A stretch of 64,000 nt of DNA from Apis mellifera. Taxonomy: Eukaryota; Arthropoda; Insecta; Hymenoptera; Apidae. The stretch's first letter is position 1, and each line of letters begins with the position of its first letter. The notes beneath the pieces were generated by a model. That model made no database searches. It was not told the origin of the DNA and saw only the letters and a list, made by a program, of their open reading frames with translations. Below, piece by piece: positions 24,581-36,705 of this stretch. Location: NCBI RefSeq assembly GCF_003254395.2, contig NC_037643.1, positions 12,039,963 to 12,103,962 on the forward strand, in the 5' to 3' direction. A program made the translations under genes and the position numbers.

Positions 24581-26185
24581 CGAACAGGGTGTTCAGATTG
24601 GAAGAAGATTTACAGGAGTGTAATTGGGGTGATATTTGAAGTTGTTCTAATAAGGAAGGATTACTTTAACGTGTGTGATATGAATCGTTTTATCAATGCA
24701 ACAATGATTTGATCAGATTCAATCTATCTGGATTTTCTTTATGTCAATGGTACCATTTACCTTTTTCGAGTTGTTTTAATAAATGAGGATTTTAACGAGA
24801 TGTGTCAATCATTTTATCGATGCAGCAATAACTTTATCAAACTCAAACCTATTCTCTGGATTTTTCATATCTTATTGTACTCCAAAATAATCAATGGTAC
24901 ATTTGTCTTTTTCGAGTTGTTGTATATAATAAACAAGGATTATTTTAACGACTTGTATCGATGTAATAATAATTTTATCAAACTCAACTTAGCACTCTCT
25001 AAATTTTCTATATTGTATTTTTCATATTCTATTGTATCAATCACTCCAATGGCCAATGGTACACCATTTACCATTTTTCGAGCTGTTCTAATAAATAAGA
25101 ATTTTTTTAACGATCTGATATCGATCAAAATCAACAATAATTTGATCAAACTCAACTTATCGTTCTTTGGATTTTCTTTATATCGATGGTACCATTTACC
25201 TTTCTCGAGCTGTTTTAATAAACAAGAATTATTTTAACGATTTGATATTAATGCAACAATAATTTTATCAAACTCAACTTAGCACTCTCTAAATTTTCTG
25301 ATATCAATCGTTTTATCAATGCAACAATATATCAATTTTTAAAATCTTTATAACAATGGTATTATTTACCATTTTTTAAGCTTTTCTAATAAATTTCTCT
25401 TCTAAAAAATTATTTTAACGATCTGATATTAATCGTTTTATCAATACAACAATAATTTGATTAAACTCAACCTATCGTTCTTTGGATTTTATTTATATCA
25501 GTGGTACCATTTACTTTTTTCGAACTATTCTAATAAACAAGAATTATTTTAATGATCTGATATCGATCAATGCAACAATAATTTCAAAATCAAACTCAAT
25601 TTAACTCTAAATTTTCCATATTCTATTTTTCATATCCTATTGTATCAATCACTCCAATGGCCAGTGGTATCATTTACCTTTGTCGAGTTGTTATAATAAA
25701 GAAGGATTATTTTAACGATTTGATATCAATCGCTTTATCAATGCAACAATAACTTTATCAAACTGAACTTAGCACTCTCTAAATTTTCCATATTCATATC
25801 CTATTGTATCAATCACTCCAATGACCAAATGGTACATTTATCTTTTACCATTTACCTTTTTCGAGTTGTTATAATAAAGAAGGATTACTTTAACGATCTC
25901 ATATTAATCGTTTTATCAATACAACAATATATCAATTTTTAAAATCCTTATATCAATAGTTACCATTTACCATTTTTCAAGCTCTTCTAATAAACAAGAA
26001 TTACTTTAACGATCTGATATCAATCTCTTTACCAACAATAACTTTATCAAACTCAATCTATCGTTCTCCAGATTTTCCTTATATCAATGGTACATTTTCC
26101 TCTCTCTTCTAATCAACAAAAATTACTTTAACAACCCGAACTTGAAGTTCCTTTTAACCTATTAATTGGATATCTACAAACAATA
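24581..26185. repeat. Tandem array F: about a dozen copies of a variable ~90-230 bp unit
   Basis: Recurring blocks are TTTTAACGATCTGATATCAA, TTTTATCAATGCAACAATAA, ATCAAACTCAACTTAGCACT, AATGGTACCATTTACCTTTT and TCGAGTTGTTTTAATAAACA. Some units carry an extra block with CTATTGTATCAATCACTCCA (near 25028, 25640 and 25801), so two unit types alternate irregularly. Divergence is higher than in array C. The right end fades into unique DNA near 26150. Confidence 0.9.
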
Positions 26186-28749
26186 AAAACTCTCTATCAA
26201 ACTCAACCCTCGCCCACCGACTCTCTTGCATTTTCCATATCCATTCTCACGCATGATCCTATTGTACTCGAATGGTCCAACGGTATACACCTTTCCACTC
26301 GTCACTTGGATAAGCGGGCAAAGAGAGCCGGTTTACCCGGGTCAAAGTACCAAAACGTCAAACTTCGTCTCGACGTTCTCTCTCTCTCCCTCTCTCTCTC
26401 TGTATTTTGCATGAGCCAACATCGGCCAGAGGCGCAACCCCCCCAGTAGTAGCACCGCTCATCACCGGGTATACCTGTGATGGCCTCCGCATCGTCCCCA
26501 TATCAGACACGTATGGGAGTAGACAGAATATACAGAGCACTAAATGCCGGTATCGGAAATCGATATCGTAGGAGCCACAGGCAGCAGCCACTCTTCGCAT
26601 AGTCCCCCCTCTCGAGCCCCTCTTTCACTTTCCTTCCACCTACAACCCATCCGTGTTCTCGTGTTCCCTCCCCTCTCTTCTCCCTCCCTCTCTCTCTTCT
26701 TTTCCTCGCAATTTCATTAGGTGTAGGTCTCCCGCCTTACTTTCCACGGCCTCCTCTCATCCTTCACTCCTCCGAATTTTCGGCTGGAATTTTTCAACAT
26801 GCTCACGTTTCTTCTTATCGTCCTCCTGTTCTAATTGTTGCTCTCATTGGAATCCCATTTCGACAATTCGAAAATTTTTTCAAATCGAAAAAGTATATAT
26901 AAGTTTCATCAAATCTGTTTATCATTCATTTATTCCAAGAGTTAGAGTTAATCTCATCGGCAGCTTTACTTCACTTATTACGCTTTTTCTTCGAAAGAAG
27001 AAACTCGATCGACGTACGTCGCGAGATTAAGAAATGTTTGGCTAACTGCCTCCACGAGCGCGAGTTAAACAGTGTATCGATCACAACAATAGCAGCCAGA
27101 AAAAGAAAAAGAGAGAGAGAGAGAAAGAGAGAGAGCAACCCTTCTCCTCGGTAAACGCTTATTTTCGCGTGTGCTCGCGTATGAAAAAGGGTCTCAAAGG
27201 TAAAGAGAAATGGAGGAGGAGGAGGAGGAGGAGGAGGGGAGGGTGGCGCGTCGGTTGTATGGGAAAACGAGTAGAAAGGGGGAGGGTTGGAGAGCTCAAA
27301 ATCACAGGGAAAATAGGGTGCAGACGTGTGTTCCTCCTGTTACATTAAACGCGAAGTAACGCGGTGTAACGCGCTTTGAGACGCGCTTTCGAATTTCGCC
27401 AGCCCGAGCTTTTTAATTCCTCGCCGATCGCGCGAATCCTCGTCGAGGAAAGGCGCCATCCTCCTTCGATGTTTAACCAGCTCGAATTTTTCCTCGTTGC
27501 GTTTCAACGATCTGATATCAATCATTTTATCAACAATATTTGATTATTGTTGTGGTATAATAATTTTTTGTATTGATTGTAATAATTATTTCCTTCATCT
27601 CGTTTCATCATAGTGTGCAGATATGTGAATAGTGAAGAGTATAATTGTTCTGAAGATGCAAGATAAAAATTCCTTCCTTCCACCATTTTTCTGCAGGTTC
27701 GTAGGATAAAATGTAATTAAATTATCGAATTATTTTAAGAAGTATATTATCAATGTCTAAAGAAGATTTAAATTTTGAAAATTTTTTATTTTTGTATCGA
27801 TTATTTTAATATTCGAAGGAGAAGCCTTGTGAAAAAAAAAGAAAAACAGTTTTATCAAACATGATTAATGTCAGAATTGACAAAAATCAATTACATTCTC
27901 GAAAGACTATCAATGATTGTTTCACTACTTTGCTCTTTCTATTCCCATTGTCAGCCAGGTGAGGATAAAAGATGCAAATCTACGAATTCTAGTGACTTTT
28001 AACTTCGTTCGAAAATGTTATCCAAAGGCAAGTAGACAGATCGTGGAAATTAATTTATCGAATTTTCTCATACAAATAGTTGAATAGTCGAATAAACGAA
28101 AAGAATAGGATATTTCTTTGGGCGAAAGAAAAAAGTTTATTCACGCCGCCAGCAAAGGGGAAGATCTCCTCGATTTCCAGGGTGCAAGAAACGCATCCAA
28201 TACGCCTCGAATCATTGCGTTCCGTTTGGATAAAATGATCAAATTTAATTAACCAACACTTGAGAAACGATGGAAAACGCAAATAGATCCGCGACCGCGC
28301 GGAGATTTAAATGCCCATCGCGCGAGAACGCACGGTTCTAATTAAAAAAGCTTGCAACTTTTGCGGATTCCCGTCGAATTTTAAAAAAAAAAAAAAAAAA
28401 GGAAAAAGAAAAAAAAAGTGAATTACCGTATCGAGCGACGAGAGTGGATTTCGTTCGCGAAGATACACACGCGAAATTAATACGAATTTACAGCGAAAGA
28501 AACTTGCTTAATTAATCGTTTCAGGTGGATTCACCTTTGATCATTTCCCCTGTGAGGGGAAAATATGATAAATTATATATTTTTGATCCACGATAATTTT
28601 CCTTCTTCTTCGTTCAGTAATACATGACTCGGTGATAATTATGTAAAAGTGAATATAAAAGTGTTTTTAATCCTTTTTTAAGATTTTTAAAGTCTGGAAA
28701 AAGTTTGGAATCATATTTTTTTCCATTTTTATGTGTAAATTTACATTAA
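26186..28749. other. Non-coding segment with islands; carries an orphan piece of array F
   Basis: GC-richer islands lie at 26190-26790, 27000-27510 and 28090-28500. They include CT tracts (26379-26401), a GA tract (27112-27135) and a GGA tract (27212-27237). At about 27507-27545 the sequence matches array F (AACGATCTGATATCAATCAT, then TTTATCAACAATA), an isolated copy about 1.3 kb from the array. A pyrimidine tract ending TTTTTCTGCAG at 27696 looks like a 3' splice site. All three frames close within a few codons, so it is not a coding exon. Confidence 0.5.
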
Positions 28750-29985
28750 CAATAACAAAATTAATAAAAAGAGAGCGCTTAAACTTAACTTCACTTCAGT
28801 ATACGTTTTCTTTTATCATTTATTTATTAAAATTTTGTTATTTCGTTATAGATCACGATGAATCGTTATCAATATATCATAATCAATAACAATAAAAAAT
28901 TAGATGCATATATGTATCATTTTAGAAAAATTTGAGGAACGATTACGTATTTCCTTACTGTTATAGATCATAATCAATAAAATTAGATTCATAATGCGTG
29001 AGTATCATTTCTTTACTGTTACAGATCACGACGAATAGATCATTATATTATAATCAATAACAATAAAATACATATGTATATTATTTTAGAAAAATTTGAG
29101 GGACGATTACAGTTCTAGATCATTATCAATATATCATAATCAATAACAATAAAAAATTAGATACATATGTACATCATTTTAGAAAAATTTGAGGAACAAT
29201 TATAGTTATAGATCATAATCAATAACAATAAAAAATTAGATATGTACATCATTTTAGAAAAATTTGAGGGAAGATTACAGTTATAGATCATATGGTAATC
29301 AATAATCAATATGTACATCATTTTAGAAAAATTTGAGGGAAGATTACAGTTATAGATCATATGATAATCAATATATGATAATCAATAATCGATATGTACA
29401 CTTTAGAAAAATTTGAGGGAAGATTACAGTTATGGATCATATGATAATCAATAAAATTAGATTCATAATGCGTGAGTATTATTTCTTTACTGTTACAGAT
29501 CACGACGAATAGATCATTATATTATAATCAATAATAATAAAATACATATGTATATTATTTTAGAAAAATTTGAGGGACGATTACAATTATAGATTATTAT
29601 CAATATATCATAATCAATAACAATAAAAAATTAGATATATATGTACATCATTTTAGAAAAATTTGAGGAACAATTATAGTTATAGATCATTATCAATATA
29701 TCATAATGAATAACAATGAAAAATTAGATATGTACATCATTTTAGAAAAATTTGAGAGAAGATTACAGTTATAGATCATATGACAATCAATAATTAATAT
29801 GTACATCATTTTAGAAAAATTTGAGGGAAGATTACAGTTATAGATCATATGATAATCAATAATCAATATGTACATCACTTTAGAAAAATTTGAGGGAAGA
29901 TTACAATTATGGATCATATGATAATCAATAAAATTAGGTTCATAACGCGTGCGTATCAATTTAGAAAAATTTGAATGTATCACGA
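28750..29985. repeat. Tandem array G: 12 monomers of ~70-170 bp in a ~480 bp higher-order unit
   Basis: TTTAGAAAAATTTGAGG recurs 12 times between about 28922 and 29970, with TATAGATCAT, AATCAATAACAATAAAAAA and ATATGTACATCA blocks. A distinctive monomer with TTAGATTCATAATGCGTGAG and ACAGATCACGACGAATAGAT starts near 28981 and again near 29457. It begins a third time, mutated, near 29934. The spacing of about 477 bp defines a higher-order repeat of about six monomers. Short minus-strand frames reading repeated MIYNCNLPSNFSKMMY are a by-product of this periodicity. Confidence 0.93.
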
Positions 29986-30191
29986 TGATGTATAATTTTT
30001 AATCGAGAAATGAAGGAGGGTGCGGGTGGTGGAAAGTTTGCTTCGAGCGAAGCATTTCCCGCGCATTCACGCACGGGAGTTTTTGCAAACAACGGCAACG
30101 TGTTAATATCCGTTTGTTCGAGAGCAGGAAGGGAGATGTCGATCACGTCCCCGCGCGTGTCCCATTCCGCAATGTCCACGCGGCTACTGTA

Positions 30192-30247
<56 letters not shown>

Positions 30248-30780
30248 ACGATTCGTCGCCGTGCCTCTCAAAAGCGGCAACCGCTTTCCTTTGAACCGTG
30301 CAATTTATGGTTCGCGTGACAGAAAGCGGGGAAGTTTTCGCGGCGGGTTATTTATGTATCCTTGCGCAACTAAATTCGATTAAACCGGGCTTCCTCCCCC
30401 TCCCCCCTCCTCGCTAAAATTAGGATGCATTAATTTCGTAACTAAACTTTGCATCGCCGAGAGTACGTACCTGTATCAGCGTAAGAGGAAAGAAACTCCT
30501 TGTAGGGATTCGTTTTAGTTGAAATTATTTCGTCTCGCTTTTCTTCTTCCTTATTCTCTCTCTCTCTCGATTGGGCCGACTTATTAAAACACCATAATCC
30601 ACGGTATCTCCTTATCAACCGTGCCCACTCAGCTCTAGATATACGTGCTCTTTGAAAGAGAGTGATGATCTTCCATTCTTCTTGTAAAAGTAAATTATTT
30701 CGGTTCGATTTTATCTGTGGGTTTCTTGTGATTATTGTTATTTGTAAGAGGAAGGGGTTAATTCTTCGTAATAAGTAAAA
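29986..30780. other. GC-richer island with CT tract
   Basis: A (CT)n microsatellite lies at 30194-30243 within unique GC-richer DNA (30010-30480). At 30572-30631 lies the left copy of a duplicated element that also flanks array H on the right. No gene was recognised. Confidence 0.5.
30572..30631. repeat. Left flanking copy of a duplicated element bracketing array H
   Basis: TATTAAAACACCATAATCCAC, then CTCCTTATCAACCGTGCCCACTCAG-like sequence, recurs in the same orientation at about 32446-32504. The two copies lie about 1.87 kb apart and bracket the array. The right copy has about ten extra bases in the middle. Confidence 0.85.
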
Positions 30781-32345
30781 GTAATGTCAAAGGTGTAGTC
30801 TCGAGTCAGACAATGCCTCGAACTTAATGATAATTCTAACTCAAGAGTTAAGTAAAGGGATTTAATGATTCAAACAAATCTCGACTTCATCTTATCAAAG
30901 TAGTTGTAACTTTAACTCAGTTTTATTCATTTGGAATGCCTAATATAATTATAAAAATGACTCTAACTTTATTCTCACATCCTTTTGATTATTTAAGATG
31001 AACAGGTTGAAAAAGAAATAAATCTCAAAGGAGTCTCGAAATCAGTACTCTCAAGTCAGACACCTGCTTCGAATCTAATAATAATTCTAACTTAAGAGTT
31101 AATTAAAGAGATTACAACTTAACGATTTGACAAATTTATCTTATAAAAATAACTCTAACTCTAACTTAGTTTTGTTTACATTATTTTTATAAGACAAAGA
31201 GGTTAATTCTTCCTAACAATCTAAAAAAAATAATGTCAAAGGAATGTCTCGAAGTTACTATCTCCAGGTTGGACACGTGAACACCTCGAACCTAATATAA
31301 CTCTAAAAATAACTCTAATTCAAGAAATTAATCCTTCTTAACAACTTCACCTTATAAAAATAACTCTAACTCAATTTTATTTATATTCTTGTGATTATTT
31401 TTATAAGGGTTAATTCTTTTCTTTCTAACAATTCAAAAAAATGTATGTCAAAGAAGTCTAGAAATCAGTACTCTCAAAAATCAGACACTTGCAACCTAAT
31501 AATAACTCTAACTCAAGAGTTAACTAAAGAGACTACAACTTAACAACTCTCAACTTCACTTTATCAAAATAATTCTCACTCTAACTCAATTTTATTCTAA
31601 CATATAACCTAATATAACTTTAATAAAAATAACTCTAACTCTACTCTCATTTACATCCTTCTGATTACTTAAGACAGAAGAACAGATCCTTTCTAACAAA
31701 AAAAAATAACTAAAGAAACTACAACTTAACAACTCTCAACTCTTCACCTTATCAAAATAATTCTAATTCTAATTCTATTCTCATTTACATTCTTTTGATT
31801 ACTTAAGATGAACAAATTGATTCTTTCTAACAAAAAAAAAAAATAACTAAAAAAACTATAACTTAACAACTCTCAACTTCACCTTATCAAAATAATTCTC
31901 ACTCTAACTCAGTTTTATTCTAACATATAACCTAATATAACTCTAATAAAAATAACTCTAACTCTACTCTCACTTACATCCTTTTGATTACTTAAGACAG
32001 AAGGACAGATCCTTTCTAACAAAAAAAAATAACTAAAGAAACTACAACTTAACAACTCTCAACTTCACCTTATCAAAATAATTCTAACTCTAACTCAATT
32101 TTATTCTAACATATAACCTAATAAATATAACTCTAATATAACTCTAATAAAAATAACTCTAACTCTCACTTACATCCTTCTGATTATTTAAGACAGAAGA
32201 ACAGGATCCTTTCTAACAAAAAAAAAAAAATAACTAAAGAAACTACAACTTAACAACTCTCAACTTCACCTTATCAAAATAATTCTAACTCTAACCCTAC
32301 TCTCACTCGCATCCTTCGACCTAAGACGAACGAAGATTGATCCTT
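30781..32345. repeat. Tandem array H: CT/A-rich repeat, about 8 copies
   Basis: Recurring blocks are ATAACTCTAACTCTA, CAATTTTATTCTAACATATA, ACTACAACTTAACAACTCTC, AACTTCACCTTATCAAAATA, TGATTACTTAAGA and GATCCTTTCTAAC followed by an A-run. The left third (30781-31450) is diverged. The right part (31550-32300) is much more uniform, with near-identical stretches starting near 31590 and 31907. The strands are compositionally skewed, with few G bases on the plus strand in the right part. Confidence 0.9.
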
Positions 32346-32445
32346 TCCAACAATCTTTCAAAGAGAATCACTACCTCCAGACACCGCCTCGAATCCCATA
32401 AACCAGCGATAAACCGTTTTCGAAATTATGGAGGGCAAGCGGCCT

Positions 32446-32504
32446 ATTAAAACACCATAATCCACATATTATACGTATACGTCCTTATCAACGGTGGCGA
32501 CTCA
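32446..32504. repeat. Right flanking copy of the element bracketing array H
   Basis: Direct counterpart of the element at 30572-30631. It shares the block TATTAAAACACCATAATCCA and a second block, CCTTATCAAC followed by GG/CG-differing sequence, with an extra ATTATACGTATACG-like insert between them. Confidence 0.85.
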
Positions 32505-35500
32505 GGATCGATCCGTCGACCAATTAGTCGCGCGAGGCGTCACTGGTGAAATTTAAAGGGTACACACTATATCCCCCGGATCGATCCGGGCGGAGTATGC
32601 GCCCCGTGTGATCGCAGCCACGGGTTCAAACCGTGTCTATCCGTTGGTTGTTGGGTCAGGAGCTTTACGGACGCGTACATTGGGGCCCTTCGGCACGTCG
32701 GTTTGTCCCGGGGGTTGGTTAATCATCGAGTTACGCGATATCCGCGTCGTGCACCCCCGATATCGACCCAGGAAGCCGTGTGCGCCGGCTTAACCTACGC
32801 GGAAAGTGTCCCTCGGCCGAGAATATTGCGAACCGGGGGCCCTCTCGACTTCTCGGCTTATGCGCGCCATCCCCCGCACGCTTCAACCGTGTTCAACCGT
32901 TTCCCTTCCACGATGCGTAACCCGACCTCTGTCTCTCTGTCCTCCTCCCTCTCCTTCGCTCCTCGCTTCGCTACATTCTTGCTCGCCCTTTCCACGAGTC
33001 ATTAACCACGCGTTAAATCCTATCCTCTCTCTCTTCCGCGCGAGAATACATGCTCTCGAACTGGCCGAAAATTTGTCACCACCACCACCCTCGAGGAGCA
33101 GGTTTGTTGACCGCCATCGTCGTCTGCAAATCGATTCGATACCGCTTCCATGTGCATACTTTTTCACGATTGAGTTGCGCGATGAATTTTTTGGAAGTCG
33201 TTTTGTGTATCGTAATATACGTAAGATACGAGTGTGCAGCTTTGCGATCAATTTTTATATTTATATCGCAAGTTTTTGTATTATACTTTTCGAGATTTAT
33301 GGAGATTTCGAGATAGTATTTCGAAAAATTAATCTTGGAGAGTAGGGAAGATGTTGCGGCTCGGGTTTCGAGACCGCTTGTACAGGAAGCGGTAAGGAAG
33401 CACCTCGTGCAACGATGATGATGGAATGCAGAGAGCGACAGACATACGCGAAAGATTCCTGCTGGTAATCAGCTTAATTACCTTCCGCTCGAAAGTGGCG
33501 GACAACGTGAGCCGGTTAATGCACGGCGACTAATTGACCGCTGTAAGGGTTCACGAGCATGGCCATTTAACACCGGCGATCGTGCGCAGTGTGAATCATA
33601 ATAATAGAACAAGTGCCGGCCGCGCGCACTGTAAACGTTTTCCGACTGGTTCTACTTAAATGGCCGTTTCGTGGTATTTTTACCTCGATGGACGCTGCGA
33701 AGGAATCGGAGAGAAAACGTGGCCGAGTTTGGTTCGTGAAATATTTATACTGGTCTGTTTGGTAAGGTGTAAAGTTTTGAAAGTAAAATATTTGTAAGTT
33801 ACTTTATCTTTATCCGCAAAATATAGAGTGGAATATTCGAAATTATTTAGTTCTTTAAATCTCGGAGAGAGAAAAATATCATTTAATATTTTTACATCGT
33901 TTAATAACAGCTAGTACAAACTCTGTTCAACAGCGGTGTAGTAGTTGGTCGCCGGTCTCGTTTTTTACCAAGCATCGTCCCGCGCGATAATTAGCCACTT
34001 GAAACGTGTGCGTTTCTCGTCCTTCAGGGTGGCGCCACCACGGCCGCTCGATGAATCGCATTCTTCCCAGCACGTGAACGCGTAATGCGTTCTTCCCCAC
34101 TCTTTCGCCTCCGCATACTCTCCCGTGTATTCTCGTTGCTCGTTTCCATCCGCGATGCGCAGATGCGGCGACGGATCGAGCGCAGTGAAATTAAAATTAT
34201 CGCGTCTCCGACGGCGTTTCGTCGCTTTGGATGCTGCGGTAACGTGCGATCCGCGATAACGAGCACTCCGGCAAAAATTGAAGCGACAGAATCGACGAGA
34301 AAGTTCGACGCTGTGACAATACGTATTACGCAGTACACGCAGATGGCGCTGCTTTCGACTTTCTTGACAGAGAATCACCTCGCTAATCAAAACACGTTTT
34401 ATATACCAATATTAACCGACGAATACTTTTTCTAAAATATCTGAAATATTAGAAATCTACAATTGAAGCATCTAATTATAATTATTTAAATATTAACGAA
34501 GATGATTGTATTTAAAGAGTTGTTTGAGTAAGAAAAAAAGAATTAAATTCCTTTACAAAATTCCCTATATAAGATTTCAAACTGTATATAAGTATTTGCA
34601 AAGAGCTTGGCGCGGATCAATAGCACGCTACCGATTAAGCGGATCGATCCAGCTCGATTGCATTAGTCCGCGAGAGGGCATGCCTGAGTACATCTCGCGG
34701 TACATAAATTTATCAGCATCCCGGTGATTTCCCCGACGTATTCAAGAGGTTATATCGGGAACGTCGATGCGTTCGCCTGTTGGTTCTCTCGCCGCTTGCG
34801 CGCGCGCTCTCTCGCGCACGAGAGAGAGAGAGAGAGAGCGAGTTCCAGAGGCGGCGGGAATGGCAGTTCCTCGAATCAACCGTGTGCAATCCGAACGTGT
34901 ACTCTCTGTCGAGTGGCAAAGGGAACGAAGGGAATATACGAGAGGAAGAAAGACGATTCGAGGGAGAAGGTGAAACAAGAAAGAGAGAGAGAGAGATAGT
35001 AGAGCTGGGTGTGGAACGCGCCCAAGAGGAGGAGATAGTAGATTGGTGAATGCTATAGCTATGGAGAGGGGAGGGAGAAGAGAAGAAAAAGTTCAAGTTT
35101 CGTGTGTGGAGGCTCTCGAGTCGCGTGTGGCCTTCGAATTCTTCACTTGGCTCGCAAACCCCTCCCCTCCTCTACTCGCACTGTCACCGTCACAGTCACG
35201 TGACCACACCCTTGCGTGTGCCGGAAAACACCCTCGCTGTATTTCACCTTTCAACCGCTCGCGGCTATCGTTTACGCGTTCTCTTCTTCCGTTTCTCTCC
35301 TCCTCAGACGAGGAGGATTTCGATGTAATTTCTTCTTAAGCGCCGTGTTGAAACGCGTTTTATCGCGTGGGTGCTTCTTTATCGACCGGTCGTCTTTTCG
35401 TTCAGTCGATACTCGGTGACGAAATAAAGGTCGGTTAAATAATGGTTGGATCGGAGAGAGAGAGAGAGAGAGAGGGATCGATGCGAGGCACACCTGTTAC

Positions 35501-36436
35501 GGCAACGTTTGTGGAACGATTATTCTCTCCTGTTTCTCTGCGTCCACAGAAGGACACGCCTAAAGTTAAAAAGTACGATTCCATTCGGGGCGGAGAGGAG
35601 GTAATGATTTGTCGGAAAATCAAGGAAATGGATTAAAATTAAAATTGATCGAAACGATATTTGATCTATTCAAGGAGGATAAAATAAAAGCTTTATTCAA
35701 CTCGAGATAATAATTTCTCGCACGTGTGACAAGTATCTCGATACAAAACTTGATTCTAAATAAAGGAATAAAGATCCTTGGATTCCCAATTTAATTAATT
35801 AAATTTAATTAAACGTTCGAATTGAACGATAATTTATTTAAATATCATTTTTACGATCCCAAATGTGTTATAATGCGTCATAATTTCGTATATTGAAATA
35901 TTGTAATTGGATATTATTTGCAACGTGATATATACTTACAGCTTCTCTAAAGACACAGCACGATCATTGTGTGATGGATGGATCGGTTTAACCACCGTTT
36001 CCAATTTGTAAACTGGGAGGATAAAAGCGAGTTTCCTCCTTCTTTCTCTCGTTTAGCAGAGCAGAACCGATCCGGATTATCAAGTAGCCAGCCCGGTTAG
36101 GAGAAAGGTCTGTCGTGTCCGACAATAGGTACGGTTGTACTACTGAAGAACGGCCTCCTCTCGTGTACTTCGGTGGCTGCTGGATCCGCCGATCTATGTC
36201 TGCCGATTTTAAAGGCGGAGAGGTGAATCGAAGAAATCATGACACAAGGGGAGGGGAGAGGGCGTGTTTGAAATTTTATTTTGTTGAAGGAAACAATGCA
36301 ATTTGGATCGATTTGTAAGATAAATATGTTGTGTCTTTGGACGAAATGGCACTTTTCACACAATTTTATTATTTGAAAATATGGAAATCTTAATGTATAT
36401 TTATAAGATTTGGATAAAACAAAGTTATTGTTTTTA
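32505..36436. other. Long single-copy, island-rich non-coding segment
   Basis: GC-rich islands lie at 32505-33050, 33340-33760, 33930-34400 and 34600-35430. The last has GA tracts at 34819-34838, 34983-34996 and 35454-35475. The first island has unusually high CG content around 32580-32900. Frames reach 179 codons but occur on both strands at once and lack motifs. These are candidates for conserved regulatory elements of the gene to the right (inference). A CAGATGGCGCTG motif lies at 34340. Confidence 0.45.
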
Positions 36437-36454
36437 ATGGAGTGGAGTTTATTA

Positions 36455-36670
36455 ATGCACGTAGAGTTAATTCGTAAGTTTAATTGGGTTAAATATTTTT
36501 TGTTTAACGTTCGAATTGAACGATAATTTATTTATTCAAAATATGTAATATATAATATATAAATGAAGTATTGTTTTAACATGTACGTAGTGTTGATTCG
36601 TAAGTTTAATTGGGTTAAATATTTTTTTGTTTAACGTTTCGAATTGAACGATAATTTATTTATTCAAGTT

Positions 36671-36705
<35 letters not shown>
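36455..36705. repeat. Two-copy direct repeat of ~87 bp followed by TA microsatellite
   Basis: GTTAATTCGTAAGTTTAATT...GAACGATAATTTATTTATTC occurs at 36455-36541 and, slightly changed, at 36582-36668. A fragment of it, AACGTTCGAATTGAACGATA, also lies at 35812, about 700 bp upstream. A (TA)n tract follows at 36672-36703. Confidence 0.9.

Noticed and set aside
27670..27730. Good-looking 3' splice site ending at 27696
   Set aside because: All three frames stop within a few codons and no donor follows, so it is not a coding exon. A non-coding exon cannot be excluded.
29157..29983. Minus-strand frames with repeated MIYNCNLPSNFSKMMY
   Set aside because: They arise from the periodicity of array G, break at unit-length changes, and do not form a continuous repeat protein.
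32618..32642. CACGGGTTCAAACCGTG hairpin resembling a T-arm
   Set aside because: The five-pair stem is good but the loop is shifted by one base relative to a tRNA T-loop, and no other arms are present.
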